From Mycolicibacterium phlei (GTDB lineage Bacteria; Actinomycetota; Actinomycetes; Mycobacteriales; Mycobacteriaceae): a stretch of 64,000 bases of DNA. Where the stretch lies: the NCBI RefSeq assembly GCF_001583415.1, contig NZ_CP014475.1:1612001-1676000 (forward strand), read 5' to 3'. The notes beneath the pieces are model-generated. The model had not been told where the DNA came from, ran no database searches, and saw nothing but the letters and a program-made list of their open reading frames with translations. The translations under genes and the position numbers were made by a program. The number at the start of each line of letters is the position of its first letter. Within the stretch, counting starts at the first letter, position 1. This document shows positions 10,139 to 20,717 of the stretch, one piece after another.

Positions 10139-10228
10139 CCAGCGGGTCGCATCGTGTGAATCCGCTATGAGTCTGCACCACCGGGCGCCGCGCCTTCCTA
10201 GCGTGGCGATCGTGACCTCTCAGACTGA

Positions 10229-10426
10229 TCGCACAGACACCGGAGCCCGGTTCTGCCCGCGGTCGAACGCGCGGTGGTGGGGCGGCCGGCCACCGCGGAG
10301 ACCTGGCACGCGGCGGCCCTGCTCGCCGCCGACGGGGCACGGCCGCTGCCGGAGAACGGGTTCAAGGTGGAGCTGTTGCGGCGCACCGTCGAACGTCAGC
10401 TCGCGACCGTCGCGGAGGCGTCATGA
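10229..10426 (+). pseudogene. Remnant of a xanthine dehydrogenase-family FAD-binding subunit
   Basis: In this frame, open from just after a TGA at 10226, the translation reads LPAVERAVVGRPATAETW and later LPENGFKVELLRRTVERQL. That matches the end of the CO-dehydrogenase/xanthine-dehydrogenase FAD subunit C-terminal domain. No start codon in reasonable context and no upstream FAD-domain coding exist; the preceding 150 nt belong to intergenic sequence. It ends with TGA overlapping the ATG of the molybdenum subunit, the usual coupling in intact operons. I read it as a 5'-deleted gene. The identification rests on about 60 residues. Confidence 0.6.
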
Positions 10427-12510
10427 CCTTCCCGACCGCGGTGCCGCGGTTCAGCGGTCGCCCTGTCACCCGCGTCGAGGGCCGGCTCAAGGTCACCGGA
10501 CAGGCCGACTACACCGCCGACAACCCGGTACCCGGCCTCGCCTACGCGGCGCTGGTGGGCGCCACCGTCGCCCGCGGCGGCGTCACCGCCATCGACACCC
10601 GCGCCGCGCGGCGTCAGCCCGGAGTCATCCGGGTGCTCACCGAGTTCGACGGTGTCAGACTGCCGTTCGACCCCCGCAGCGTCGAGTCGTTCGGCCAGCC
10701 CGTCGCCGTCGTCGTCGCCGAGAGCCTCGAGGCCGCCACGCACGCCGCGACCCTCGTCGAGGTCGGCTTCGAGGCCGCCGATGCGGCCCTGCGCGGCGCG
10801 GCGGTCCGCGTCGACCTGTCGTTGGCGATGCCGCGCAACAACCACAACCCCATGGAACTGCCGTCGACCATCGCGCGGTGGGACGGGGACCGGCTGACCG
10901 TCCACGACAAGGTGCAGGCCGTCGCCTGGGCGCAGCAGGCCTACGCGGAGGCGTTCGGCATCCCGGCCGACAACGTGGAGGTCCGCTCGCCGTTCGTCGG
11001 CGGCGCCTTCGGCCACGCGGGCACCACCTGGCCACACAGTCTGCTGACGGCGTTCGCGGCCCGCCAGCTGGGCCGGCCGGTGAAGATCACGTTGCCGCGC
11101 AAGCAGTTCTACACCACCGTCGGCTATCGGCCGACCAACCGGCAGCGGATCGCGATCGGCGCCGACCGCAGCGGCCGGTTCACCGCCCTCGTCCACGAGG
11201 CGCGCGTGGAGAAGTCGCGGCACGGGGACTACGAGGACAACGTCACCGGTGTCCCGCGGTTCCTGTACTCGGTGCCCAACGTGCGCTCGACGTACCGGAC
11301 GGTGGCGCTGGACGTCAACCCGCCGACGTTCTGCCGCGCACCGGGAACCGTCAGCGGGGTGTTCGCGCTGGAGAACGCGATCGACGAGTTGGCGTTCCGG
11401 CTCGGCATGGATCCGATCGACCTGCGGATCCACAATGAGCCCGCCCGCGACGAGTCCCGCGACCTGCCCTGGTCGACGCGCCGGCTCACCGAGTGCTTCC
11501 GCCGGGGCGCCGACACCTTCGGCTGGTCGCGGCGCAACCCGACCCCGAGCGCGGTCCGCGACGGGCACCTGCTGGTCGGAATGGGCACCGCCGCAGCGGT
11601 TTACCATGCGCTGGCGGCCGCCTGCGCGGTGTCGGTGCGGCTCAACCCCGACGGCACCGCCGACGTGCGGACCGGCACCATCGACATGGGGCCGGGCACC
11701 TACACCGCGATGACGCAGGTGGCATCCGACGCGCTGGGCCTGCCGATGAACCGGGTGCGCTTCGCGCTGGGTGACTCCCGGATGCCCGCCGCGCCCGTGC
11801 ACGGCGCGTCGCAGACCATGGCCAGCGTCGGCTCCGGTGTGGTGAACGCCGCGAACCTGTTGCGGGACCGCTTCATCCGCACCGCGGTCGTCGATCCGGC
11901 ATCGCCGCTGTCCGGGTTGCGGCCGGACCAGGTCACCGTCGCCGACGGCCGGATGCTGGCGGTCGACGACCCGTCACGCGGTGAGACGTACCAGGCGCTG
12001 CTGCGGCGGCGCGGCTGGGGTCCGCTGGACGCCACCGAGACGTGGTCGCCGAACCAGGCCGAGCACGGTGCCTACGCGCTGCACTCCTACGGCGCGGTGT
12101 TCGCGGAGGTCACCGTCGACGAACAACTCGGCACCGTCCGGGTCCGGCGGCTGTACGCCGTCTACGACGCCGGGCGCATCATCAACCCGCTGCTCGCGCA
12201 CAGCCAGGCCATCGGCGGCATGGTCGGCGGGATCGGCATGGCGCTGCTGGAGTCCACCGATCTGGACCACCGCGACGGGCGCATCGTCAACGCCAACATG
12301 TCCGACTACCTGGTGCCGGTGCACGCCGACATCGGGGAGCTGGACGCGGCGTTCCTGCCGGGGGAGGACCCGGTGCTCACCCCGCTCGGGGTGAAGGGGC
12401 TGGCCGAGCTGGTGTTCGTCGGGGTGCCCGCCGCGATCGGCAACGCGGTGTTCAACGCCACCGGGCGGCGCGTCACCGAACTGCCGATCACGCTCGACAA
12501 GCTGATCTGA
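10423..12510 (+). CDS. Molybdopterin-binding subunit of a xanthine dehydrogenase-family oxidoreductase
   Basis: 695 aa, aldehyde oxidase/xanthine dehydrogenase large-subunit family (PaoC/YagR-like length). It shows the N-terminal RVEGRLKVTGQADYTAD block, molybdopterin-contact segments FVGGAFGHAG and FCRAPGTVSG, and near the C-terminus GVKGLAELVFVGVPAAIGNAV with the Glu expected to be catalytic. The usual preceding Gly is Ala. Such enzymes need separate [2Fe-2S] and FAD subunits for electron transfer. Here the FAD gene is a stub and no iron-sulfur gene is near, so activity is uncertain unless partners are encoded elsewhere. Substrate unknown, probably an aldehyde or N-heterocycle. Confidence 0.85.
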   Translation: MTFPTAVPRFSGRPVTRVEGRLKVTGQADYTADNPVPGLAYAALVGATVARGGVTAIDTRAARRQPGVIRVLTEFDGVRLPFDPRSVESFGQPVAVVVAESLEAATHAATLVEVGFEAADAALRGAAVRVDLSLAMPRNNHNPMELPSTIARWDGDRLTVHDKVQAVAWAQQAYAEAFGIPADNVEVRSPFVGGAFGHAGTTWPHSLLTAFAARQLGRPVKITLPRKQFYTTVGYRPTNRQRIAIGADRSGRFTALVHEARVEKSRHGDYEDNVTGVPRFLYSVPNVRSTYRTVALDVNPPTFCRAPGTVSGVFALENAIDELAFRLGMDPIDLRIHNEPARDESRDLPWSTRRLTECFRRGADTFGWSRRNPTPSAVRDGHLLVGMGTAAAVYHALAAACAVSVRLNPDGTADVRTGTIDMGPGTYTAMTQVASDALGLPMNRVRFALGDSRMPAAPVHGASQTMASVGSGVVNAANLLRDRFIRTAVVDPASPLSGLRPDQVTVADGRMLAVDDPSRGETYQALLRRRGWGPLDATETWSPNQAEHGAYALHSYGAVFAEVTVDEQLGTVRVRRLYAVYDAGRIINPLLAHSQAIGGMVGGIGMALLESTDLDHRDGRIVNANMSDYLVPVHADIGELDAAFLPGEDPVLTPLGVKGLAELVFVGVPAAIGNAVFNATGRRVTELPITLDKLI

Positions 12511-12514
12511 ACCG

Positions 12515-13747
12515 TCAGCGCGGGCGCGGCGCCAGCCGCACCAGCTGGGTGACGTGCTCGGGGCCCAGCTCCTCGAGGCAGCTCACCCCCAGCAGGCGCA
12601 TGGTGCGGGCCACCTGCTCGGACAGGATCCCGATGGCCCGGTCGACGCCGGCCTCACCACCGGCCATCAGGCCGTACAGGTAGGCCCGCCCGATCAGCGT
12701 GAACCGGGCGCCCAGCGCGATCGAGGCGACGATGTCGGCGCCGGACATGATCCCGGTGTCGAGCAGGATCTCGGTGTCGTGGCCGAGTTCGGCGGCGACC
12801 TCGGGCAGCAGATGGAACGGTACCGGCGCCCGGTCGAGTTGGCGCCCGCCGTGGTTGGACAGCACGATGCCGTCCACCCCGACGTCGACGACGCGGCGGG
12901 CGTCGGCCAGCGTCTGGATGCCCTTGACGACGACCCGGCCCGGCCACTGCTCCTTGATTCAGCGCAGATCCTCGTACGTCACGGTCGGGTCGAACATGCT
13001 GTCCAGCAGTTCGGCGACGGTGCCCGACCAGCGGTCCAGCGACGCGAACGACAGCGGCTCGGTGGTCAGGAAGTCGAACCACCACCACGGCCTCGGGATC
13101 GCGTCGACGACGGTGCGCAGCGTGAGCGCAGGCGGGATCGTCATGCCGTTGCGCTTGTCGCGCAGCCGCGCCCCGGCCACCGGGACGTCGACGGTCACCA
13201 GCAGCGTGTCGTACCCCGCCGCGGCGGCGCGCTCCACCAGCGCCATCGACCGGTCCCGGTCCTTCCACATGTAGAGCTGAAACCAGTTGCGGCCGTGGGG
13301 GTTCGCGGCGGCGACATCCTCGATGGACGTCGTCCCCATGGTGGACAGCGAGAACGGGATGCCGGCGCGGCCCGCCGCGCGCGCCCCGGCGATCTCACCC
13401 TCGGTGTGCATCATCCGGGTGAACCCGGTGGGCGCGATGCCGAACGGCTGGGCCACCGGCGCGCCCAGCACGTCCCACCCGGTGCGCACCGTCGACACGT
13501 CACGCAGGATCGCCGGGCGGAACTCGATGTCGGCGAACGCCTGCCGCGCCCGCGCCAGCGAGATCTCGGCCTCGGCCGATCCGTCGGTGTAGTCGAACGC
13601 CGCCTTCGGGGTGCGGCGTTTGGCGATGCGCCGCAGATCCTCGATGGTCAGCGCCTTCTCCAGCCGCCGCGTCTTCGGATCGAGCTGCGGCTTGCGGAAC
13701 TGCAGCAGCGGCGCCAGATCGGCGATCCGCGGTACCCGGCGCTTCAT
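12515..13747 (-). pseudogene. lldD: FMN-dependent L-lactate dehydrogenase, interrupted by an in-frame TGA
   Basis: Alpha-hydroxyacid dehydrogenase family, 410 codons, the length of mycobacterial LldD2. The first part (12959-13747) carries FMN-domain blocks such as [28 protein letters not shown] and [10 protein letters not shown]. The last part (12515-12877) carries [16 protein letters not shown] with the catalytic His/Arg. One TGA at 12959-12961 separates them, and the same frame continues on both sides. The codon sits where relatives have Trp (TGG) before [13 protein letters not shown], so a single C-to-T change on the plus strand explains it. Either a recent nonsense mutation or a sequence error. 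Downstream of and probably co-transcribed with the aldehyde dehydrogenase. Confidence 0.88.
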
Positions 13748-13750
13748 GGT

Positions 13751-15190
13751 CTACGCCGGCCCGACGCGGTAGATCGACTTGATTCGGAAGTAGGCCTCCA
13801 GCCCCTCGGGGCCCAGCTCCCGGCCCAGCCCGCTGGCCTTGACCCCGCCGAACGGCGCCTGCAGGTCGAGCTGGTACTCGTTGACCCCGATCGTGCCGGT
13901 GTCGATGGCGCGGGCGATGTCGGTGGCGCGGTCGATGTCCGGTGACCACACCGTGCCTGCCAGCCCGAACTCGCTGTCGTTGGCGATCCGCACCGCCTCG
14001 GCGTCGTCGCGGTAGGGCGTGATGGTCAGCACCGGGCCGAAGATCTCCTCCTGCGCGATGCGCGACGCGTTGTCCACATCGGCGAACACGGTCGGGGACA
14101 CAAACCAGCCCCTCGGCTGGTCCTTCGGAATTCCGCCGCCGGCAACGAGTTTGGCGCCGCTGTCGATACCGAGCTGGATGTACTCCAGCACCCGCTCGCG
14201 CTGGCGGCTGCTGACCAGCGGGCCGATCTCGGTGTCCTCGGCCAGTGGGTCGCCGACGGTCAGATCGTCGGCGAGCGCGGCGATCGCGTCGACGAACTCG
14301 GCGTAGCGCGACTCCGGCACCAGGATGCGTGAGCTCAGGTGGCAGGTCTGGCCGTTGTTGACGAACGACGCGCTGCGCAGGCCGTTGACGGTGGCCGACA
14401 CGTCGGCGTCGTCGAGGATGATCGCCGCGGACTTGCCGCCGAGTTCCAGGGTGACCGGGCGGATCAGCCGCCCGCACTCGGCGCCGATCGCCCGTCCGGC
14501 GGCGGTGGACCCGGTGAACGCGATCTTGTCCACATCCGGGTGCGAGACCAGTCGGGCGCCGGCGGCCGCGTCCCCGGGAACGACGTTGAGCACCCCGGCC
14601 GGCAGCCCCGCCTCCTCGGCGGCCTCGGCGAACACCAGCGCGTCCAGCGAGGTCTCCGGGGCGGCCTTGAGGACCACCGAACAGCCCGCCGCCAGCGCCG
14701 GCGCGATCTTCATGATCGCCAGCGGTTGCGGGTAGTTCCACGGCGTGATGGCGCCGACGACACCGATCGGCTCCCTGCGCACGATGGTGTGGCCGATGCG
14801 CGCCTGCCGTGTCTCCTCGGCCTCGAAGCCGGCGATCAACTTGGCGTAGTAGCCGACGGCCACCGCGGGGAAGGCGCCGTTGGCCATGCGCGACAACGTG
14901 ATCGGCATACCGTTCTCGCGCGACACCAGCATCGAGGTGGACTCGGCGCGGGCGCGCAGCGCCGCGGCGAAACGCTGCAGCGCCTCGGCGCGTTCGCGCG
15001 GCTCGGTCGTCCGCCACGCCAGCGCCTCGGGGCCGCGGGCGGCGGCGACCGCGTCGTCGATGTCGGTCTCGGTGGCGCACGGGCCGTCGGCGAGCGGCTC
15101 CCCGGTGGCCGCCTCGATGACCGGGACCGTCTTGGTGGCCGGGCGGAACCCGCCCCCGATGTAGAGATTCTGGGTGTCGGCGAAGCTCAC
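13751..15190 (-). CDS. NAD(P)-dependent aldehyde dehydrogenase
   Basis: 479 aa aldehyde dehydrogenase. The N-terminal substrate part is followed by the Asn of TPWNYPQPL, the Rossmann FTGSTAAGRAIG, the general-base Glu in LELGGKSAAI, the catalytic Cys in NNGQTCHLSSR and EEIFGPVL near the C-terminus. It oxidises an aldehyde to the acid; substrate not deducible. It starts at ATG 15190 and ends 3 nt before the lldD start, so the two form an operon that may feed a hydroxy-aldehyde to hydroxyacid route. Divergent from the TetR gene, which probably controls it. Confidence 0.9.
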   Translation of the reverse strand: MSFADTQNLYIGGGFRPATKTVPVIEAATGEPLADGPCATETDIDDAVAAARGPEALAWRTTEPRERAEALQRFAAALRARAESTSMLVSRENGMPITLSRMANGAFPAVAVGYYAKLIAGFEAEETRQARIGHTIVRREPIGVVGAITPWNYPQPLAIMKIAPALAAGCSVVLKAAPETSLDALVFAEAAEEAGLPAGVLNVVPGDAAAGARLVSHPDVDKIAFTGSTAAGRAIGAECGRLIRPVTLELGGKSAAIILDDADVSATVNGLRSASFVNNGQTCHLSSRILVPESRYAEFVDAIAALADDLTVGDPLAEDTEIGPLVSSRQRERVLEYIQLGIDSGAKLVAGGGIPKDQPRGWFVSPTVFADVDNASRIAQEEIFGPVLTITPYRDDAEAVRIANDSEFGLAGTVWSPDIDRATDIARAIDTGTIGVNEYQLDLQAPFGGVKASGLGRELGPEGLEAYFRIKSIYRVGPA

Positions 15191-15208
15191 GAGATCAGCC
15201 TAGCGAGC

Positions 15209-15237
15209 GGCTTGTTGGCTACCCTTCAGAACAAGCC
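15209..15237. promoter_or_regulatory. Inverted-repeat operator candidate between aldH and tetR
   Basis: Perfect 8-bp arms GGCTTGTT (15209-15216) and AACAAGCC (15230-15237) separated by 13 bp, in the divergent intergenic region. The half-site centres are 21 bp apart, two helical turns, as expected for a dimeric TetR protein. The position would let one dimer repress both genes. Confidence 0.65.
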
Positions 15238-15296
15238 TTTTCGGACCTCTCCCTCCGCAGCACCGGGCAGCACCGACAGAGCAGGAATCCACCGAT

Positions 15297-15950
15297 ATGC
15301 CTCGGCCGTCGAAACCCTTGATCAGCCGCGCGGCCGCGGTCGAGGCCGCCATCGAGATCATCGATACCGAAGGCCTCGCGGCGTTCAGCCTGCCCCGGCT
15401 CGCCGGGTACCTGGGGGTGCGCGCCCCGTCGCTGTATCACCACTTCGGCAGCAAGGACGACATCCTCATCGCGGTGGCACGCCACATCGCGGGTGAGGCG
15501 GTGGTGCGGCCGCGCCGCCCGCCGGGACCGGACTGGCCCGAGTACTTAGTCAGCCTCGGGCTGAACTTCCGCCAGGCCGTGCTGCGCCACCGCAACGCGG
15601 CGCCCGTCCTGATCGAGCACCTACCCCGCGGCCTGCTCATCCCGGACTTCGAGGACGCGGCCCGCCACCTGCACGACTCCGGGGTGCCGACCCACCTGCA
15701 CGCCCGGATCCTCGACGGCGTCGAAACGCTGTGTCTCGGAACGGTGCTGACGGAGGCGGTGCGAAGGTCCCGGGGCCGCGGTGGGCTGTTCCCGGAGGTC
15801 AGCGCCGAGAACTACCCGTACCTCGCCGCGGCGCTGGACGCCAACGAGCTCACCGTCAAGGACCTGTTCGTCCACCGGATCCGCGCGTTCCTGCGCGGCG
15901 TCGTCGCCGACGACGGCGGGACGCCCTCGTCGCCGAGTGTGGGGTTATGA
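15297..15950 (+). CDS. TetR-family transcriptional regulator
   Basis: 217 aa. The N-terminal DNA-binding domain is clear, with the helix-turn-helix FSLPRLAGYLGVRAPSLYHH around residues 30-50, and the C-terminal ligand domain is variable with several His-rich stretches. ATG start, divergent from the aldehyde dehydrogenase-lldD operon; an inverted repeat lies 60-90 bp upstream. Most likely an aldehyde- or acid-responsive repressor of that operon and of itself, inferred from position only. Confidence 0.88.
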   Translation: MPRPSKPLISRAAAVEAAIEIIDTEGLAAFSLPRLAGYLGVRAPSLYHHFGSKDDILIAVARHIAGEAVVRPRRPPGPDWPEYLVSLGLNFRQAVLRHRNAAPVLIEHLPRGLLIPDFEDAARHLHDSGVPTHLHARILDGVETLCLGTVLTEAVRRSRGRGGLFPEVSAENYPYLAAALDANELTVKDLFVHRIRAFLRGVVADDGGTPSSPSVGL

Positions 15951-15984
15951 CACGCCAAACCCGCGATTGGTGTGCGGGTAACCC
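15942..15984. terminator. Hairpin between convergent tetR and pcd
   Basis: Outer arms GGGTTA/TAACCC and inner arms CACGCCAA/TTGGTGTG (one G-U pair) form an imperfect stem between two genes that end facing each other. There is no T run. It may serve as a bidirectional terminator; the outer arm begins within the last codons of tetR. Confidence 0.4.
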
Positions 15985-15998
15985 ACGTTCGGCGCGAT

Positions 15999-17561
15999 CT
16001 AGCCGAAGTGCACGCCCTGGGCCAGCGGGAGATCGGTGGAGTAGTTGATCGTGTTGGTGGCCCGGCGCATGTAGGCCTTCCAGGAGTCTGAACCCGACTC
16101 GCGGCCGCCGCCGGTCTGCTTCTCCCCGCCGAACGCGCCGCCGATCTCGGCGCCCGAGGTGCCGATGTTGACGTTGGCGATCCCGCAGTCCGACCCGTCG
16201 GCGGCCAGGAAACGCTCCGCCTCCCGCATGTTCAGGGTGAAGATCGACGACGAAAGACCCTGTGGCACCGCGTTGTTCATCGCGATCGCCTCGTCGAGAT
16301 CTTCGTACGTGAGCACGTAGAGGATCGGGGCGAACGTCTCGGCGTGCACCACCGCGGTCTGCGCGGGCATCCGCACCACCGCCGGTGCGACGTAGTACGC
16401 CGACTCCTGAAAATCACTGCCGACGTCGCATCGCTCACCACCGATCACCTCGCCGCCGTCGGCGCGGGCCTGCTCCAGCGCGCGCACCATGTCGCGGTAG
16501 GCGGTCTCGTGGATCAGCGGCCCGACCAGGGTGCCCTCGGCCGACGGGTCGCCGACCGGCAGCTGCCGGTAGGCGTCGACGATCCGCGACACCACCTCGT
16601 CGGCGATCGAGGAGTGCACGATCAGCCGGCGCAGCGTGGTGCAGCGCTGCCCGGCGGTGCCCGCTGCGGAGAACACGATCGCCCGCACGGCCAGATCCAG
16701 ATCCGCCGACGGTGTCACGATCGCGGCGTTGTTGCCGCCCAGTTCCAGCAGCACCCTGCCGAACCGCTGCGCCACCCGCGGCCCGACCTGCTGACCCATC
16801 CGCACCGACCCGGTCGCGCTGACCAGCGCCACCCGCGGATCGTCGACCAGTCGCTCGCCGACCTCGCGACCGCCCTGCACCAGCCTGCTGACCTCGCGCG
16901 GCGCCCCGACGTCGTCGGCGGCCCGCTCGATCAGCGCCTGGCAGGCCAGTGCCGTCAGCGGCGTCAGCTCCGAGGGCTTCCACACCAGGGTGTCACCGCA
17001 CACCAGCGCGATCGCGGCGTTCCACGCCCACACCGCGACCGGGAAGTTGAACGCGGTGATGACGCCGACGACGCCGAGCGGGTGCCAGGTCTCCATCAAC
17101 CGGTGCCCGGGCCGCTCGGAGGCGATGGTCCTGCCGTACAGCTGCCGCGACAGGCCCACCGCGAACTGGCAGACGTCGATCATCTCCTGCACCTCGCCGA
17201 GCGCCTCGGAGGTGATCTTGCCCGCCTCCAGCGTCACCAGCGTCGCCAGATCCGCCTTGTGCGCCACCAGCAGCTCACCCAGCCGCGCCACCAGCGCGCC
17301 GCGCACCGGGGCGGGGGTGGTGCGCCAGGTGGTGAACGCCTGTGCGGCCGCCTCGATCGCCGCGTCGGCCTGCTCGACCGTCGCCTCCGGGACCGAGAAC
17401 AGCACGTCGCCGGTGATCGGGCTGCTGGCCTGCAGGCCGGGTGCCCCCGGCCCGGCGAGCTCACCGTGCCAGCCGAGGGCGCGCAGCGCGTCGAGCGCAC
17501 GGGTGCGCAGGGTGTCGGCGGAGGGCAGGGCCCGCGTCGTGGATGTCGCCATGGTGGTCAT
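15999..17561 (-). CDS. pcd: L-piperidine-6-carboxylate / aminoadipate-semialdehyde dehydrogenase
   Basis: Aldehyde dehydrogenase, 520 aa from ATG 17561 (MTTMATSTT). Conserved features are FNFPVAVWAWN, the general base in LLELGGNNAAI, the catalytic Cys in AGQRCTTLRR and HAETFAPILYV. In M. tuberculosis the gene in the same cluster (Rv3293, pcd) has this assignment: it oxidises the piperideine-6-carboxylate made by lysine 6-aminotransferase to L-2-aminoadipate. The start ATG overlaps the stop of the DUF1338 gene (ATGA). A longer open frame upstream lies inside that neighbour and is unlikely to be used. Confidence 0.88.
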   Translation of the reverse strand: MTTMATSTTRALPSADTLRTRALDALRALGWHGELAGPGAPGLQASSPITGDVLFSVPEATVEQADAAIEAAAQAFTTWRTTPAPVRGALVARLGELLVAHKADLATLVTLEAGKITSEALGEVQEMIDVCQFAVGLSRQLYGRTIASERPGHRLMETWHPLGVVGVITAFNFPVAVWAWNAAIALVCGDTLVWKPSELTPLTALACQALIERAADDVGAPREVSRLVQGGREVGERLVDDPRVALVSATGSVRMGQQVGPRVAQRFGRVLLELGGNNAAIVTPSADLDLAVRAIVFSAAGTAGQRCTTLRRLIVHSSIADEVVSRIVDAYRQLPVGDPSAEGTLVGPLIHETAYRDMVRALEQARADGGEVIGGERCDVGSDFQESAYYVAPAVVRMPAQTAVVHAETFAPILYVLTYEDLDEAIAMNNAVPQGLSSSIFTLNMREAERFLAADGSDCGIANVNIGTSGAEIGGAFGGEKQTGGGRESGSDSWKAYMRRATNTINYSTDLPLAQGVHFG

Positions 17562-18787
17562 TGTGCTGCTTTCTCGTAGAGCTCGTAAGGGTCGTAGATG
17601 ACGCGGCCGATCTGCTCGGACAGCCACGCCATGCTGTAGTGCGATGCGCCCTCGGCGTCACTCGCCCGGGTTTCGCGGTCCAGGTTCGACCGGAAGATGC
17701 CCGCCGCCGAGGCGGGCAGGAAATCCTCGTACACAACGGGTTTCGTCGGGTCGCCGCCGCGGTAGTAGGCCAGCCCGGACGCGGCGAGCTCGGCGTCGGT
17801 GCCCGGGAAGTAGCGGTGCCACACCGCGGCCGGGTCGGGTTCGGCCATCGCCGCGTCGTAGCGTGCGCGGCCCTCGGGTGTCAGCGCGACACCGCGGGCC
17901 TCCACCTCGCCGAAGCGCACCCGCAGCGTGCCCTCGCTGACCGTGCCGTCGGCCTCGCGGAACCGCCGCGGCTCGGCCAGCGCCCGAAACGACGTCTGCC
18001 GCAACAACACCGCGGGGCCGTCGGTGCGGGGCGGGCCCTGGATTGCGTCGATCATCGTGATGCCGCGCTCGGTCATCCGGCGGTACAGCTCGTCGATGTC
18101 GAGGACCCGCGGTGTGAGGTGGTTGATGTGGGTGGAGCCCACACCGGCGATGTCGGCCGCCACCGCCGACACCGCGGCCAGCTCGTCGTACCAGGCCCGG
18201 TCGATCGGCTCGCGGGACAGCGCGAACGCCGCGGCGGCGTCGGCGACGAACCGTTCGGCGGTGACGCTGTCGGTGCCGCCGTCGGCGGCGATGCGGCGGG
18301 CGGTGGCGATCAGCGCCGGGTCGAACAGCCGGCGCGCGGCGACGAAGCGCTCCACCCGCTCGCGCAGGTCGTCGGAGAAGAACCGCGCGTCGCCGGTGGC
18401 CAGCACCGAGGTGAACACCCGAAACGGGTTGCGCTCCAGCTCGTCCGGGTCGACCGGCCGAAACGCCGTGGACACCACCGGTACGGGGGAGGCGGCGTCG
18501 CGCAGATCGTAGAACCCGACCGGGTACATGCCGAACGCGGCGAACAGATCGGCGACGTCGGCGAGTTCGCGGGGGCTGCCGACGCGGATGGCGCCGTGGC
18601 GTTCGGCGGTGACCCGCTCCAGGGAACCCAGCCGCTCGGCGTCGCCGTGGCGTTCGACGTGGTCACGGTTGACTTCGGCGGCCACCTCGACCAGCGTCGT
18701 GTAGGCAGGCACCTCGGCGCCGTACATGCGCGACAGCGTCGCGGCGAACCGCGCCCGCAGCTGCCACAGCGCGACATCGCGGGTCAT
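17558..18787 (-). CDS. DUF1338 protein, HglS-type 2-oxoadipate dioxygenase/decarboxylase
   Basis: 409 aa, counterpart of M. tuberculosis Rv3292. DUF1338 proteins include Pseudomonas HglS, an Fe(II) enzyme that turns 2-oxoadipate into 2-hydroxyglutarate in lysine breakdown. Probable metal-site segments are VEVAAEVNRDH near the N-terminus, GSTHINHLTPR in the middle and RFGEVEARGVALT later; assigning ligands is by family memory. Position between pcd and divergent lrpA, beside lat, fits the step after aminoadipate is transaminated to 2-oxoadipate. Start is ATG 18787; a GTG three codons upstream is possible. Translationally coupled to pcd. Confidence 0.8.
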   Translation of the reverse strand: MTRDVALWQLRARFAATLSRMYGAEVPAYTTLVEVAAEVNRDHVERHGDAERLGSLERVTAERHGAIRVGSPRELADVADLFAAFGMYPVGFYDLRDAASPVPVVSTAFRPVDPDELERNPFRVFTSVLATGDARFFSDDLRERVERFVAARRLFDPALIATARRIAADGGTDSVTAERFVADAAAAFALSREPIDRAWYDELAAVSAVAADIAGVGSTHINHLTPRVLDIDELYRRMTERGITMIDAIQGPPRTDGPAVLLRQTSFRALAEPRRFREADGTVSEGTLRVRFGEVEARGVALTPEGRARYDAAMAEPDPAAVWHRYFPGTDAELAASGLAYYRGGDPTKPVVYEDFLPASAAGIFRSNLDRETRASDAEGASHYSMAWLSEQIGRVIYDPYELYEKAAQ

Positions 18788-18817
18788 GCGCCGCACCGCC
18801 TCGGATACAGTGCCGCC

Positions 18818-19291
18818 ATGGTTGAAGCCGACGACCACCAGCCGACGTATCTCGACGACATCGACCGCACCCTGGCGCGGGAACTGGTCGCCGACGGGCG
18901 CGCGACGCTGGCGCATCTGGCGGCCACCGCGGGGCTGTCGGTGTCGGCGGTGCAGTCCCGGGTGCGTCGCCTGGAGGCCCGCGGCGTGATCACGGGGTAC
19001 TCGGCGCGGATCAACCCCGAGGCGGTCGGCAACATGCTGTCGGCGTTCGTGGCCATCACTCCTCTCGACCCCTCTCAACCCGATGACGCGCCCGCGCGGC
19101 TGGAACACATCCCGGAGATCGAGTCGTGCCATTCGGTGGCCGGGGACGAGAGCTATGTGCTGCTCGTCCGCGTCCCGTCGGCGCGGGCACTTGAGGACCT
19201 CCTGCAGCGGATCCGGACCGCTGCCAACGTGCGTACGCGGAGCACGATCATCCTACAGACTTTTTACGAGCGACGCGACGTCATTCCGTAA
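18818..19291 (+). CDS. lrpA: Lrp/AsnC-family transcriptional regulator
   Basis: 157 aa. The N-terminal winged helix-turn-helix (VADGRATLAHLAATAGLSVS and VQSRVRRLEARGVITGYSA) is followed by the RAM/AsnC effector-binding domain ending in RTRSTIILQTFYERR. The M. tuberculosis orthologue LrpA (Rv3291c) binds amino acids and controls lat. Start ATG 18818, 30 bp from the divergent DUF1338 start, so it can act on that operon and, 52 bp downstream, on lat. The open frame extending far upstream is shadow sequence. Confidence 0.92.
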   Translation: MVEADDHQPTYLDDIDRTLARELVADGRATLAHLAATAGLSVSAVQSRVRRLEARGVITGYSARINPEAVGNMLSAFVAITPLDPSQPDDAPARLEHIPEIESCHSVAGDESYVLLVRVPSARALEDLLQRIRTAANVRTRSTIILQTFYERRDVIP

Positions 19292-19343
19292 ATATTCCTG
19301 TCAATAGTCGATTAGGCAGTAAAGATTCTGTTAGCATGGTCGT

Positions 19344-20709
<1,366 letters not shown>

Positions 20710-20717
<8 letters not shown>

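Noticed and set aside
10029..11438. Large plus-strand frame across the FAD remnant into the molybdenum subunit
   Set aside because: Low-complexity Arg/Pro composition; the other frame encodes recognisable molybdenum enzyme.
17441..18817. Extension of lrpA far upstream
   Set aside because: It lies antisense to the DUF1338 gene; the HTH begins just after ATG 18818.
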